Below, piece after piece: positions 15,414 to 23,572 of a stretch of 28,507 nucleotides of DNA; within the stretch, counting starts at the first letter, position 1; every line of letters begins with the position of its first letter. Made by a program: the position numbers and the translations under genes. The stretch comes from an uncultured Oscillibacter sp. Lineage in GTDB: Bacteria > Bacillota > Clostridia > Oscillospirales > Oscillospiraceae. The stretch lies in NCBI GenBank assembly GCA_946183175.1, contig CAMHBH010000008.1:1-28507 (forward strand), given 5' to 3'. Below the pieces are notes generated by a model. That model was not told the origin of the DNA and searched no databases. It was given only the letters and a program-made list of their open reading frames with translations.

Positions 15414-17515
15414 GCTCCGACCGTCCTTTTCTCATCAGACGCCTGCATGGTGATATTGCCGATGGACTGTATCTGCACCGTCCCCACGATTTCCGTGAAG
15501 GAGAGCACGTAGAGGTTGGGGAAATACTGCGAAAGCAGTCGGCTGAGGTAAACCCGGATAACCTGACTGGTGAGCAGAACGGGGTTCTGTCCGAGTTCCT
15601 GGAACTTGCGGATATTCTCCGCGAGTTGCGAAATAAGGGGCTGAATGAGTTCGGGGCCCATGGCCAAATAGATACCGCGCTCGTTGCGCGTGAGGGAGGC
15701 GACAATACGCCGTTCGACTTCCCCGTCGAGGGTGATGGCGCGGAGCTGTCCGTTCTCGCAGAACTGCCGCGTAATCGTGCGGCTCAACGCGCCGCGTACG
15801 CTTTCGGTGAGGGTGTCGGGGTCGCGGGTATTGGCCAGCGCGTCGACGAGGGTCTCGAGAATGGTACCAAGGTCGCGGATGGGCACGCCTTCCATTAGGA
15901 GGTTACGGAGAACCTTTTCGAGCAGGGCGTAGGAGACGATGCCCGGGCAGACTTCCTCCACGAGTTCGGGCGAAGTCTTTTTGAGGTTCTCCACGAGCTG
16001 TATTGTCTCGCTACGGCTGAGCAGTTCGTAGGCGTGCTGTCGGATGGTCTCCGAGAGGTGCGTCAGCATGACCGACAGGGGGTCGATGACGGTATAGCCG
16101 TAGATTTCGGCCATTTCCTTGTTTTCGGGGAGAATCCAGCGCGCCGGGATTCCGTAGGCCGGCTCGACGGTCTCGATACCGTCGATGTCCTTGACGGGGT
16201 TGGCGGGTTCGAGCGCTAAATAGTAGTCCATGAGGATTTCGCCGCGCGCGACTTCCTCGCCCTTGATGTAAATAATGTACTGGTTTGTGCCCAGCATGGA
16301 ACCGTCGTGCAGTCGCACCGTGGGAATGACGAAGCCCATCTCCTGCGCGTACTGCCGCCGGAAAATGACAATCCGGTTGATGAGTTTGCCGCCGCTCCGC
16401 TCGTCGACGAGGGGAATCAGGCTGTAGCCGACTTCCATTTCAATCGGTTCGACGGTGAGCAGGGAATAAACGTTGCTGATATCCTTGTAGTAGTCGGCGG
16501 CGGTGGGGACTTCCTCCGTAGCCTCCTCGGCGGCGACTTCCTCGGCGGCGGCCTCCTCGGCCTCCTTGGCGGCCTGCACGCGCCGGAACAGCATGACGCC
16601 CGCGACGGCTAAGGCAATGCCCACGATAAACAGCGATACGTGCGGGGTATTGGGCAGGACGCCCAGGAAAATCATAGCGCCGCCCGCGACGGTAATCGCC
16701 GTGGGCTGTGCGAGAAACTGCGTGCGCATGTCCTCGCCCAGACTGCCTTCCGATACCGACCGGGTGACAATCATGCCCGTGGCGGTCGAAATCATAAGGG
16801 CGGGGAGCTGTGAGACGAGGCCGTCGCCGACGGTGGCGCGGGAGTAGACCTGCAACACCGTGGAGAAGTCCTGCCCGCCCATGAGCATGCCGATGACGAT
16901 ACCGCCGATGAGGTTGACCGCCGTCAGGATGATGGACATCGTCGAGTCGCCCTTGACAATCTTGGTCGCGCCGTCCATGGCACCGTAGAAGTCGGACTCG
17001 CGCTGGATTTTGGCGCGGCGTTCGCGGGCCTGCTGTTCGTCGATGATTCCGGTATTCAGGTCGGCGTCGATGGCCATTTGCTTCCCGGGCATGGCGTCGA
17101 GCGTGAAGCGCGCCGCGACTTCCGCCACGCGTTCCGCGCCGCGCGTGATGACGATTAACTGTACGAGGACAATAATCACGAAGATGATGAAGCCAATCAC
17201 GACGTTTCCGGCGGTAATCAACTGGCTGAAGGCGTCGATGACTTCCCCGGCGTAGCCGCCGTTGGAGAGAATCAGGCGCGTGGAGGAGACGTTCATGCCC
17301 AGCCGGAACAGGGTCGTAATGAGCAGGAGCGACGGGAATATGGAGAACTCCAGCGCCTCCGAGATGTTCATCGTGATGACGAGGATAATCACCGACAGGG
17401 ACAGGTTGAGCACCAGCAGAATGTCGAGCAACTGCGGCGGAATGGGGATAATCATGAACAGGACGACCACAACCACAAACAGCGTGACCGCGTTATTTTC
17501 GATAAGTCGTCTCAT
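15410..17515 (-). CDS. flhA: Flagellar type III export gate protein FlhA
   Basis: FlhA forms the export-gate ring that receives substrate and chaperone complexes and uses the proton gradient. The 701-residue protein has eight N-terminal membrane segments, the conserved FHIPEP-like cytosolic loop (region of DAMPGKQMAIDADLNTG) and a large cytosolic C-terminal domain. Between the last membrane helix and that domain lies an unusually acidic, alanine-rich linker (EAEEAAAEEVAAEEATEE, about residues 315-335). ATG at 17515 has GGAAAGG 10 bases upstream; it is 18 bases after flhB. The gene is intact. Confidence 0.97.
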   Translation of the reverse strand: MRRLIENNAVTLFVVVVVLFMIIPIPPQLLDILLVLNLSLSVIILVITMNISEALEFSIFPSLLLITTLFRLGMNVSSTRLILSNGGYAGEVIDAFSQLITAGNVVIGFIIFVIIVLVQLIVITRGAERVAEVAARFTLDAMPGKQMAIDADLNTGIIDEQQARERRAKIQRESDFYGAMDGATKIVKGDSTMSIILTAVNLIGGIVIGMLMGGQDFSTVLQVYSRATVGDGLVSQLPALMISTATGMIVTRSVSEGSLGEDMRTQFLAQPTAITVAGGAMIFLGVLPNTPHVSLFIVGIALAVAGVMLFRRVQAAKEAEEAAAEEVAAEEATEEVPTAADYYKDISNVYSLLTVEPIEMEVGYSLIPLVDERSGGKLINRIVIFRRQYAQEMGFVIPTVRLHDGSMLGTNQYIIYIKGEEVARGEILMDYYLALEPANPVKDIDGIETVEPAYGIPARWILPENKEMAEIYGYTVIDPLSVMLTHLSETIRQHAYELLSRSETIQLVENLKKTSPELVEEVCPGIVSYALLEKVLRNLLMEGVPIRDLGTILETLVDALANTRDPDTLTESVRGALSRTITRQFCENGQLRAITLDGEVERRIVASLTRNERGIYLAMGPELIQPLISQLAENIRKFQELGQNPVLLTSQVIRVYLSRLLSQYFPNLYVLSFTEIVGTVQIQSIGNITMQASDEKRTVGA

Positions 17516-17533
17516 GCGCTGATACCTTTCCGC

Positions 17534-18586
17534 TTACGCTTTGACGCGTCCGAGCTTGTAGAGATACACCATGATTTCCGCGACATCCTCGTAAAGGTCG
17601 GCGGGGATGGTCTGGTAGAGTTCCGCCTTCGCGTACAGGGCGCGGGCGAGCGTGACGTTTTCGACGACGGTGACGTTGTGCGCCTCCGCGACGGAGACGA
17701 TACGCAGTGCTAAGGCGTCGAGACCCTTGGCGAGTACGAGCGGGGCCTCGTCGACGTAGGGCTTGTAGCGTAGCGCGACCGCGACGTGTTCCGGGTTACG
17801 GACAATGACATCCGCTTTCGGTACTTGTTGCATCATGCGCTGTTGGGCGGCGCGGCGCTGTAATTCCTTGATTCTGCTCTTGATTTGCGGGTCGCCTTCG
17901 GTCTGCTTGTACTCTTCCTTGATTTCCTGTTTCGACATTCTCATCTGCTTTTCAAAGTCCCACCACTGGTACAGGAAATCGAGGGCGGCGAGCGCCAGAA
18001 ACGCCATAGCCACGCGGATTAGCATGGAGAATATTTCGCCGAACAGGTGGGAGGACGCGCCGCTCAAGTCGGCGTAGAGGTAGCGTTCCGCGATTCCCAT
18101 CAGGGCGCGGAGGCTGGAATAAATCAGGTAGAGCAGAATCGCGACTTTCAACAGGTTTTTCAGAGCCTCTACTACACTTCGCAGGGAAAAGAGATTCTGA
18201 AAGCCCTTTAACGGGTTGATTTTGTCGAATTTAGGCTTGATAAGCTCAAAACTGACCAGTAACCGGGTTTGCGCGAATGTGGCGGCAATCGACAGGAGCG
18301 CCGCGACCGCGAGGAACGGCCCCGCGATGTCCGCCAGCAGGGACACACAGCGCAACAGCAACGCGTGATTGGGTACTCCGCCGTTCTGAATGAGCTGAAT
18401 GCAGTAGACCATGAACGCGCCGATGGACGAGAGCGCCCCGGCGAACGTCACGCGCATGACGAGAATATTGCCGAACAGCGACGCCACCGAAACCGCGTCC
18501 TTACTCAAGAAAACGTGTCCTTTTTTACGTTCGTCTCTTCGCTTTTTTGGGGTTGCCTTTTCGGTTTTGGAATCGTCTTCGCCCAC
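17534..18586 (-). CDS. flhB: Flagellar export switch protein FlhB
   Basis: FlhB controls the change of export specificity from hook to filament subunits. The 350-residue protein has the basic N-terminus TEKATPKKRRDERKKG, four membrane segments and a cytosolic domain. The self-cleavage motif, normally NPTH, reads NPEH at 264-267. The Asn-Pro bond that is cut is kept, so cleavage may still take place, but the Thr to Glu change is notable. The start is GTG at 18586 with AGGTGG 6 bases upstream. It lies 39 bases after fliR. Confidence 0.96.
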   Translation of the reverse strand: MGEDDSKTEKATPKKRRDERKKGHVFLSKDAVSVASLFGNILVMRVTFAGALSSIGAFMVYCIQLIQNGGVPNHALLLRCVSLLADIAGPFLAVAALLSIAATFAQTRLLVSFELIKPKFDKINPLKGFQNLFSLRSVVEALKNLLKVAILLYLIYSSLRALMGIAERYLYADLSGASSHLFGEIFSMLIRVAMAFLALAALDFLYQWWDFEKQMRMSKQEIKEEYKQTEGDPQIKSRIKELQRRAAQQRMMQQVPKADVIVRNPEHVAVALRYKPYVDEAPLVLAKGLDALALRIVSVAEAHNVTVVENVTLARALYAKAELYQTIPADLYEDVAEIMVYLYKLGRVKA

Positions 18587-18625
18587 CGTCCACCACCTCG
18601 CTTACGGGCTGTTCCACGGCGTGTT

Positions 18626-19399
18626 TTACCGTGAATCCGCGAACAGTGTCAGCACGTCCCGAATGGAGCCGAGCATAAGCGACTCCGTCTCCAGCAGGAA
18701 ATTGCTCATCGGGGACAGCAACACCGAAAGCATGAGCATTCCGACAATGACTTTCAGTTCGATATTGATGGCGAATACGTTGATTTGCGGAATGGCCTTC
18801 ATGAGAATGCCCATGCCCATTTGCCCGAGGAGTTCGGCCCCGAGAATCGGGAGGCTGAGCTTGAAGGACAACAGCACGCAGTTCGAGAAGAACGCCACCA
18901 TATGGTTGGCGGCCATGTCGCCGAACACCGCGCCGCCGAACGGCACCACGTCCCCGGAAGTCAGGATGAGCCGAATCAGGGTGACGTGTCCGTTGGAGAG
19001 GAAAAAGAGCATTTGCGTCATGAGGTTGAGCAGGTTGGCCGTGCTCGTCATGGACGACTGCGCGCCGGGGTCGTAGGAGCGGGCCATGCTCATTCCCATT
19101 TGGGTGTCGATGATTTCTCCGGCCTGTTCGGGGATATAGAGCAGGAAGCGGATAATCATGTTCATAAAGAAGCCGACGCCGAGTTCGAGAAAGAGCCGTA
19201 CGGCCAATTCCACGAGGGTTTCGGGCACCGCGACGGCCTGTCCGGAGGCGGAGTAGGCCGTAATGGACAGGAAGAGTATGATTCCGCTCTGGAAGAACGT
19301 CGGAACCCCGTTTCGCCCGAAGAACGGGCTGAACAGGATAAAGCCCGCCATACGCATAAAGATGTAGAGAAAAAGCGTGAACGCGCTCCAGTTGAACAT
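18626..19399 (-). CDS. fliR: Flagellar type III export gate protein FliR
   Basis: A 257-residue polytopic membrane protein, one subunit of the FliP5-FliQ4-FliR1 export gate. It has several long hydrophobic helices and typical FliR elements such as FARMAGFILFSPFFGRNGVP near the N-terminus and GELIDTQMGFSMA-like EIIDTQMGMSMA in the middle. The ATG at 19399 starts 4 bases after the fliQ stop with no strong ribosome site, so it probably depends on ribosomes finishing fliQ. Intact. Confidence 0.96.
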   Translation of the reverse strand: MFNWSAFTLFLYIFMRMAGFILFSPFFGRNGVPTFFQSGIILFLSITAYSASGQAVAVPETLVELAVRLFLELGVGFFMNMIIRFLLYIPEQAGEIIDTQMGMSMARSYDPGAQSSMTSTANLLNLMTQMLFFLSNGHVTLIRLILTSGDVVPFGGAVFGDMAANHMVAFFSNCVLLSFKLSLPILGAELLGQMGMGILMKAIPQINVFAINIELKVIVGMLMLSVLLSPMSNFLLETESLMLGSIRDVLTLFADSR

Positions 19400-19403
19400 G
19401 ATT

Positions 19404-19661
19404 TCAAACCATCAGGTCAAAGAGCTTGTACGTGTATTCCTGTAGAATGCGGAGCATCCAGTTCCCGCCCAGAATCAGGAACAGGACGACGACTATCAGC
19501 TTCAACAGGAACGAAATGGACTGCTCGTGAATCTGCGTGACGGCTTGCAGGATGGCCACGACGACGCCCACGAGCATGCACATGAGCAGAATGGGGCCGC
19601 CGAGGCGAATCGCCACGCCGAGGCCGTCGCCGAAAATCACGGCGACATCCGCGCTATTCAT
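19404..19661 (-). CDS. fliQ: Flagellar type III export gate protein FliQ
   Basis: An 85-residue protein with two membrane helices (about 15-40 and 52-72), the normal size for FliQ. It surrounds the FliP/FliR core of the export gate. The conserved ILQAVTQIHEQSISFLLK segment links the helices. ATG at 19661 has GAGGTG 7 bases upstream and is 16 bases after fliP. Intact. Confidence 0.96.
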   Translation of the reverse strand: MNSADVAVIFGDGLGVAIRLGGPILLMCMLVGVVVAILQAVTQIHEQSISFLLKLIVVVLFLILGGNWMLRILQEYTYKLFDLMV

Positions 19662-19677
19662 AGTCCTTCACCTCGTT

Positions 19678-20361
19678 TCAGGCCAGCGGCACGTAGCGGA
19701 AGCCGCGTACCAGAGACGTGAACACCAGTTCCCAGCCGTTGAGCGACACGAACAGCAGTAACTTGAACGGCGTGGAAATCATGGACGGCGGAAGCATAAT
19801 CATACCCATAGACATCAGCACGGTTGACACGATAATGTCGATGAGCAGGAAGGGGATGTACAGGTACAGCCCGATTTCAAAGGCGCGCCGGAGTTCGCTT
19901 GTCGCGAACGCCGGGACGATTATCCGCAACGGGAGCAGTTGCGCCGCTTCTAAGGTATCTGGAAGTTCGGCGGTCGCGTCCATGTCGCAGAAGAGGCGGA
20001 TTGTGGAAATGTCGGTATTCTGCACCATGAAGTTTTTAAGGGGCAGTTGGGCGCGCTCGAAAAATACGGACTGCTCGATTTCGCCCTCGACGTAGGGCCG
20101 GTAGGCGGTCGTGCTGATTTCGCGGACAACGGGCCCCATGGTGAAGAGCGTCAGGAACAGCGACAGCCCCACCAGAACCATATTCGGCGGGACTTGCTGC
20201 GTGCCCATCGCGTTGCGCAGGAACGAGAGCGAGATAACGTACCGGGTAAACGAGGTCATGAGGATGACCGCCGAGGGCAGGAGCGTAAACAGGGCCATGA
20301 GATAAATTATCTCTAAAGTCTGCACGCTGTCGCCGTTGATATTGATAATGCCGTCAGCCAT
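19678..20361 (-). CDS. fliP: Flagellar type III export gate protein FliP
   Basis: FliP is the main pore subunit of the flagellar export gate. The 227-residue protein has the hallmark LLPSAVILMTSFTRYVI and a C-terminal block with LLIDIIVSTVLMSMGMIMLPP. Two ATG codons are 6 bases apart at 20367 and 20361; I choose the second because GGAGG is 7 bases before it and overlaps the first. The longer N-terminal signal of E. coli FliP is absent, as is usual in Bacillota. It overlaps the fliO stop by 8 bases. Confidence 0.96.
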   Translation of the reverse strand: MADGIININGDSVQTLEIIYLMALFTLLPSAVILMTSFTRYVISLSFLRNAMGTQQVPPNMVLVGLSLFLTLFTMGPVVREISTTAYRPYVEGEIEQSVFFERAQLPLKNFMVQNTDISTIRLFCDMDATAELPDTLEAAQLLPLRIIVPAFATSELRRAFEIGLYLYIPFLLIDIIVSTVLMSMGMIMLPPSMISTPFKLLLFVSLNGWELVFTSLVRGFRYVPLA

Positions 20362-20728
20362 GGTCATTCCTCCGGGGGCGGTTGAGGGTGTCGCGCAGGA
20401 CGCCCAGGAATCCGGCGTCCGGGGGCGTTTCCGAGAGCCACGCTTCGGCCTCCTCGCCCTCCCACTCTTTCAACAGGGTAATGTTCTGCTCCGTCACGCC
20501 CAAAAGCATACAGCGCCCGCGCGCGTAGAGAACCAGCAGGGACGCGTTGCGCCCCACGCCGATTCGCGACAGTACGCGGAAATTCTCGCCGCCGCCGTTG
20601 AGCCCCGCCCACGTCCCGGTACCCGGCGCGCCGTGGGCCGCAATCCAGCGGCTTGTGACGTAGGCCAGCACGAGTATGAAAACCGTGGTGAAGAGCATGC
20701 CGAGGGCGGAGATGAGATTCGCCGCCAT
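20354..20728 (-). CDS. fliO: Flagellar export gate assembly protein FliO (FliZ)
   Basis: A 124-residue protein with one N-terminal membrane helix (about 8-28) and a small cytosolic domain with the conserved block FRVLSRIGVGRNASLLVLYARGR and the nearby LLGVTEQNITLL. FliO helps FliP oligomerise while the gate forms. Its ATG at 20728 lies 3 bases after the cheY stop and has no recognisable ribosome site, so coupled translation is likely. Sequence conservation in this family is low; context makes the call firm. Confidence 0.92.
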   Translation of the reverse strand: MAANLISALGMLFTTVFILVLAYVTSRWIAAHGAPGTGTWAGLNGGGENFRVLSRIGVGRNASLLVLYARGRCMLLGVTEQNITLLKEWEGEEAEAWLSETPPDAGFLGVLRDTLNRPRRNDHG

Positions 20729-20731
20729 TCG

Positions 20732-21097
20732 TCAGGGCGCGCCCAGAATCGCCGTCACGGTCTTCATAATCCGGTCGGGCTTGAAGGGCTTGACGATGAA
20801 GTCCTTGGCCCCGGACTTGATAGCGTCCATGACCATGGCCTCCTGACCCATCGCCGAACACATGATGACGTTGGCGGCGGGGTTCTTGCCCTTAATCGCC
20901 TTGAGGGCCTCGAGGCCGTCCATATTGGGCATGGTGATATCGAGGATGACGAGGTCGGGCTGGACTTCGTCGTACTTCGCCACGGCGTCGGCACCGTCCA
21001 CGGCCTCGTGAAGGTCCGTGAAGCCGTTCTTGCTGAGGGTGTCCTTAATGACTTTTCTCATAAAGGCCGCGTCGTCAGCCATTAAGATTTTTGCCAT
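20732..21097 (-). CDS. cheY: Chemotaxis response regulator CheY
   Basis: A 121-residue single receiver domain. The acidic pocket is Asp 8-Asp 9 (MADDAAF), the phosphorylated residue is Asp 53 in ILDITMPNMDG, the switch serine is Ser 81 and the conserved lysine is Lys 103 in IVKPF. Phosphorylated CheY binds the motor switch. I choose ATG at 21097 because GGAAAGGA is 9 bases upstream; a TTG-started extension of 20 residues has no family support. It is placed between fliY and fliO, the usual site in Clostridia, but after a 106-base gap with inverted repeats. Confidence 0.96.
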   Translation of the reverse strand: MAKILMADDAAFMRKVIKDTLSKNGFTDLHEAVDGADAVAKYDEVQPDLVILDITMPNMDGLEALKAIKGKNPAANVIMCSAMGQEAMVMDAIKSGAKDFIVKPFKPDRIMKTVTAILGAP

Positions 21098-21132
21098 TTG
21101 TCCATCTTCCTTTCCAAAACAGTACGAGTTAT

Positions 21133-21180
21133 GCGGAGATTCCGCGCTTATATGCAACCGCGAGCGGCCCGGGAGCCGCG
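21133..21180 (-). other. Inverted repeats between fliY and cheY
   Basis: In the 106-base gap between fliY and cheY the minus strand holds GCGGC-TCCCGG-GCCGC (about 21164-21179) and GCGGA-ATC-TCCGC (about 21133-21145). No T tract follows either, so they do not look like terminators. They could act as an RNA processing or stability signal that sets the amount of CheY separately from FliY. Confidence 0.4.
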
Positions 21181-21203
21181 GCGGGAAATTTCGGCGGCGC
21201 TGA

Positions 21204-22541
21204 TTAGAGGAGGTCTTCCAGCCCCGGGCGGCGGAGGATTTCCGTAATCCGGATGCCGAAATTGTCGTCGATGACCACCACGTCGCCCTGTGCGATGCAC
21301 TTGCCGTTTACGTACACGTCTACTTGGTCTCCGGCGAGCTTGTCGAGCACCACAAGGGAGCCTTTCGACAGCGACACGATTTCCTGTACCTTTTTCCGCG
21401 TGCGCCCGATTTCCACGGCGATTTCCAGCGGCACGCTCATAATCAGGTCGAGGTTGTGCGACTGCTCCTCGGTCAGTTCGGTACCGTCCTCCAGTCTGGG
21501 CATGACGGGCGGCGTCGTCTGGATAACCTTCTGGTCGGGCTTGCGGGCCTCGGCGGGCGGCGCGGAGGGCCACGCGTAATAGGGAGGGTAGGGCATGGGC
21601 TTTCCGTCGGGGCCGGTGGGCCAGCCGTAGAAGGGCGGGTATCCGGCGGGCTGTTGTACGGGGGCCTGCGCGGCGGGTTGTGCGGGTTGCTGTGCCATGC
21701 CGGACATCATGCGCTCTATCTCCTCCTGGCTCATCATGCCGCCGCCGGACGGAGCGGGCGCGGGCGCGGGTTGCTGCTGTGCCATGCCGGCCATCATGCG
21801 CTCGATTTCCTCCTGGCTCATCATGCCGCCGCCCGACGGCGCGGGGGCGGGTTGTTGCGAGAACATTGCGTCGATTTCGGCGGCGCTCAGATTCCGGTTG
21901 CCCTCGGGCTGTGCGGTCGTCTCCAGCGCGGCGGACGAATCCTCGTCCTCCCCCAGCCCGAAGCCGGAAATCATCTCCTTGGCGAGTTCCACGGACATGA
22001 CGTTGATGAACTCACTCTGCACGGAGTCCTCGATGCTCAGCGCGAACTGTACAACCACCACCGGGCCCTGCTTGACCGGTAGCCACTGGTCGCGCAGATT
22101 GTCCACATTGGAGCCGTCGAAGGTCTCGGGCGTGGAGATGTTGACCACGCGCCCCAGGAAATCCGACAGCGCCGTGGACGAGGCCCCCATCATCTGGTTC
22201 ATGACTTCACAGACCGCGCTGAGCGTCAGTTCGTTCAGCTCGAATTCCTCGATAGGCGTCTCCATGCCCATGAGAATGTCGACGATAACCTTCACGTCGT
22301 GCATTTTCAGGAGCATGATGTTACTGCCGTGCAGGCCCGCGACGTATTTGATTTCCACGCCGATTGCGGGGTCGAGGTCTCCCAGCGAAAACTCCTCCGC
22401 GTTCACAATGGAAACCTGCGGCGTGGTGATATCGACTCTGTGATCCAGCAGGTTGGAAACCGCCGTAGCCGATGAGCCAAGGCTGATGTTCATAATCTCG
22501 CCAATGGCGTCAATCTCCATCGGTGAAAACAGATTACTCAT
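21204..22541 (-). CDS. fliY: Flagellar motor switch phosphatase FliY with repeated linker motif
   Basis: FliY sits in the switch complex and removes phosphate from CheY-P. The 445-residue protein has an N-terminal peptide (LFSPMEIDAIG, 4-14), a CheC-like domain (about 10-195) with two intact phosphatase sites (E15-I-M-N18 and E112-V-M-N115, each followed by a Pro 22 residues later), a long linker (about 200-345) and a C-terminal FliN/SpoA domain (about 360-445). The linker carries LSAAEIDAMF (218-227) and two copies of MMSQEEIERMM (240-250, 269-279), which resemble the CheY-docking peptide of FliM, then Pro/Tyr/Gly-rich sequence. B. subtilis FliY is about 378 residues; the extra length is in the linker. 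It overlaps fliM by 8 bases. Confidence 0.95.
   Translation of the reverse strand: MSNLFSPMEIDAIGEIMNISLGSSATAVSNLLDHRVDITTPQVSIVNAEEFSLGDLDPAIGVEIKYVAGLHGSNIMLLKMHDVKVIVDILMGMETPIEEFELNELTLSAVCEVMNQMMGASSTALSDFLGRVVNISTPETFDGSNVDNLRDQWLPVKQGPVVVVQFALSIEDSVQSEFINVMSVELAKEMISGFGLGEDEDSSAALETTAQPEGNRNLSAAEIDAMFSQQPAPAPSGGGMMSQEEIERMMAGMAQQQPAPAPAPSGGGMMSQEEIERMMSGMAQQPAQPAAQAPVQQPAGYPPFYGWPTGPDGKPMPYPPYYAWPSAPPAEARKPDQKVIQTTPPVMPRLEDGTELTEEQSHNLDLIMSVPLEIAVEIGRTRKKVQEIVSLSKGSLVVLDKLAGDQVDVYVNGKCIAQGDVVVIDDNFGIRITEILRRPGLEDLL
21691..21858 (-). repeat. In-frame tandem repeat in the fliY linker
   Basis: Two direct repeats, starting at 21691 and 21778 with an 87-base (29-codon) period, differ at only a few bases; the second is 6 bases shorter. 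Each encodes MMSQEEIERMM followed by a Gln/Pro/Ala tract and SGGG. The repeat is coding and in frame. Confidence 0.9.
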
Positions 22542-23538
22542 CTTCCTGCTCGCTCCCTCCCTCTATGTGATGTACATCTCTGATTTTTACTGCTACGTGC
22601 TTTTCATCAACGCCCATCAGGCCGGAGAACCACTGCCGCTCGCCAATCCAGAGCGACACGGCGGAGTCGGCCTTGATGTTCATGTCGATAACATCTCCCA
22701 CGTTCAACGTGTAGATATCGCGGAGCCTGAGCCAGGTACGCCCAAGCTCGGCGGTGATGACGAGGTCGGTTTCCTCCAAGTGACTGTAAATCTCCTCGGA
22801 GTGGTCTTCCAACTGCTTGCGCATGGCGCGGTTCTGCCGGGCGATTCCCTCGAAAATCTTGCTCAAAACTTCGTCGGGCATGCAGATATCGAACCGCCCA
22901 GAGACGTTCGTAAACTTCACGTCGATACTCACTACGACTACCGTCTCTTCCAGCCCGATGAGCTGTACGAGGGTCGGGTTGGTCTCCACGCGCCCGAACT
23001 CGAAATTCAAATGCAGGTAGTTTTCCCAGCTCCCGCCCATCAGCGAAATGAACTCCGAAATCAGGTTCGCGTAGAGCGTGAGGTCTACGTTGGTGTAGGC
23101 GTAGTCGGAAGGGAGGTCGTCGACGTTTCCGGTGCCGCCGCAGAGGCGGTCGAACATGCTAATCATGATGTTCGGCGTGGCGCAGATGATGACGGGGGTA
23201 TCCTCGCGCTGACCGTCGAGGCGCAAGTAGGCCACGGTCACGACTTCCCCCTCCAACAGCGCGTTAGAGAACTCATAATACCGCTGTTCGTCCACGGTGT
23301 CAACCGTAACTTCGCATGTGGCGTGGACAAGGGCGTTAATGCGGGTGGTGAGCACCTTGGCGTAGTTGTCGAAAACGCCGTTGAGCATTTTCAGGCGCTC
23401 TTTGGTGTACTTTCTCGGGCTTCGGAAGTCGTACTTCTGGTACTTCTCTTTGGGTTTGTCGGGCGGCTTGTCGGGTTCGGGATTAAACGCGGCTTGCAGG
23501 AGCGCGTCAATCTGACTTTGTGACAATACTTCAGCCAT
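22534..23538 (-). CDS. fliM: Flagellar motor switch protein FliM
   Basis: FliM joins the rotor and reads CheY-P to set rotation direction. The 334-residue protein begins MAEVLSQSQIDALLQAA, the CheY-P docking peptide, with Gln replacing the more common Glu before IDALL. The middle domain has DRLCGGTG, the conserved GGxG loop, and the C-terminus is a SpoA/FliN-like domain. The ATG at 23538 has AGAGGTGG about 4 bases upstream. It is 34 bases after motB and overlaps fliY. fliL, which usually stands between motB and fliM, is absent. Confidence 0.96.
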   Translation of the reverse strand: MAEVLSQSQIDALLQAAFNPEPDKPPDKPKEKYQKYDFRSPRKYTKERLKMLNGVFDNYAKVLTTRINALVHATCEVTVDTVDEQRYYEFSNALLEGEVVTVAYLRLDGQREDTPVIICATPNIMISMFDRLCGGTGNVDDLPSDYAYTNVDLTLYANLISEFISLMGGSWENYLHLNFEFGRVETNPTLVQLIGLEETVVVVSIDVKFTNVSGRFDICMPDEVLSKIFEGIARQNRAMRKQLEDHSEEIYSHLEETDLVITAELGRTWLRLRDIYTLNVGDVIDMNIKADSAVSLWIGERQWFSGLMGVDEKHVAVKIRDVHHIEGGSEQEDE

Positions 23539-23572
23539 GTGGCCACCTCTTTCCTGTCAGCCGCGTGCGGTG

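Noticed and set aside
21691..21858. Tandem direct repeat as a possible mobile element or CRISPR-like array
   Set aside because: It is in frame within fliY, has only two units of 29 codons with no spacers, and encodes a meaningful peptide.
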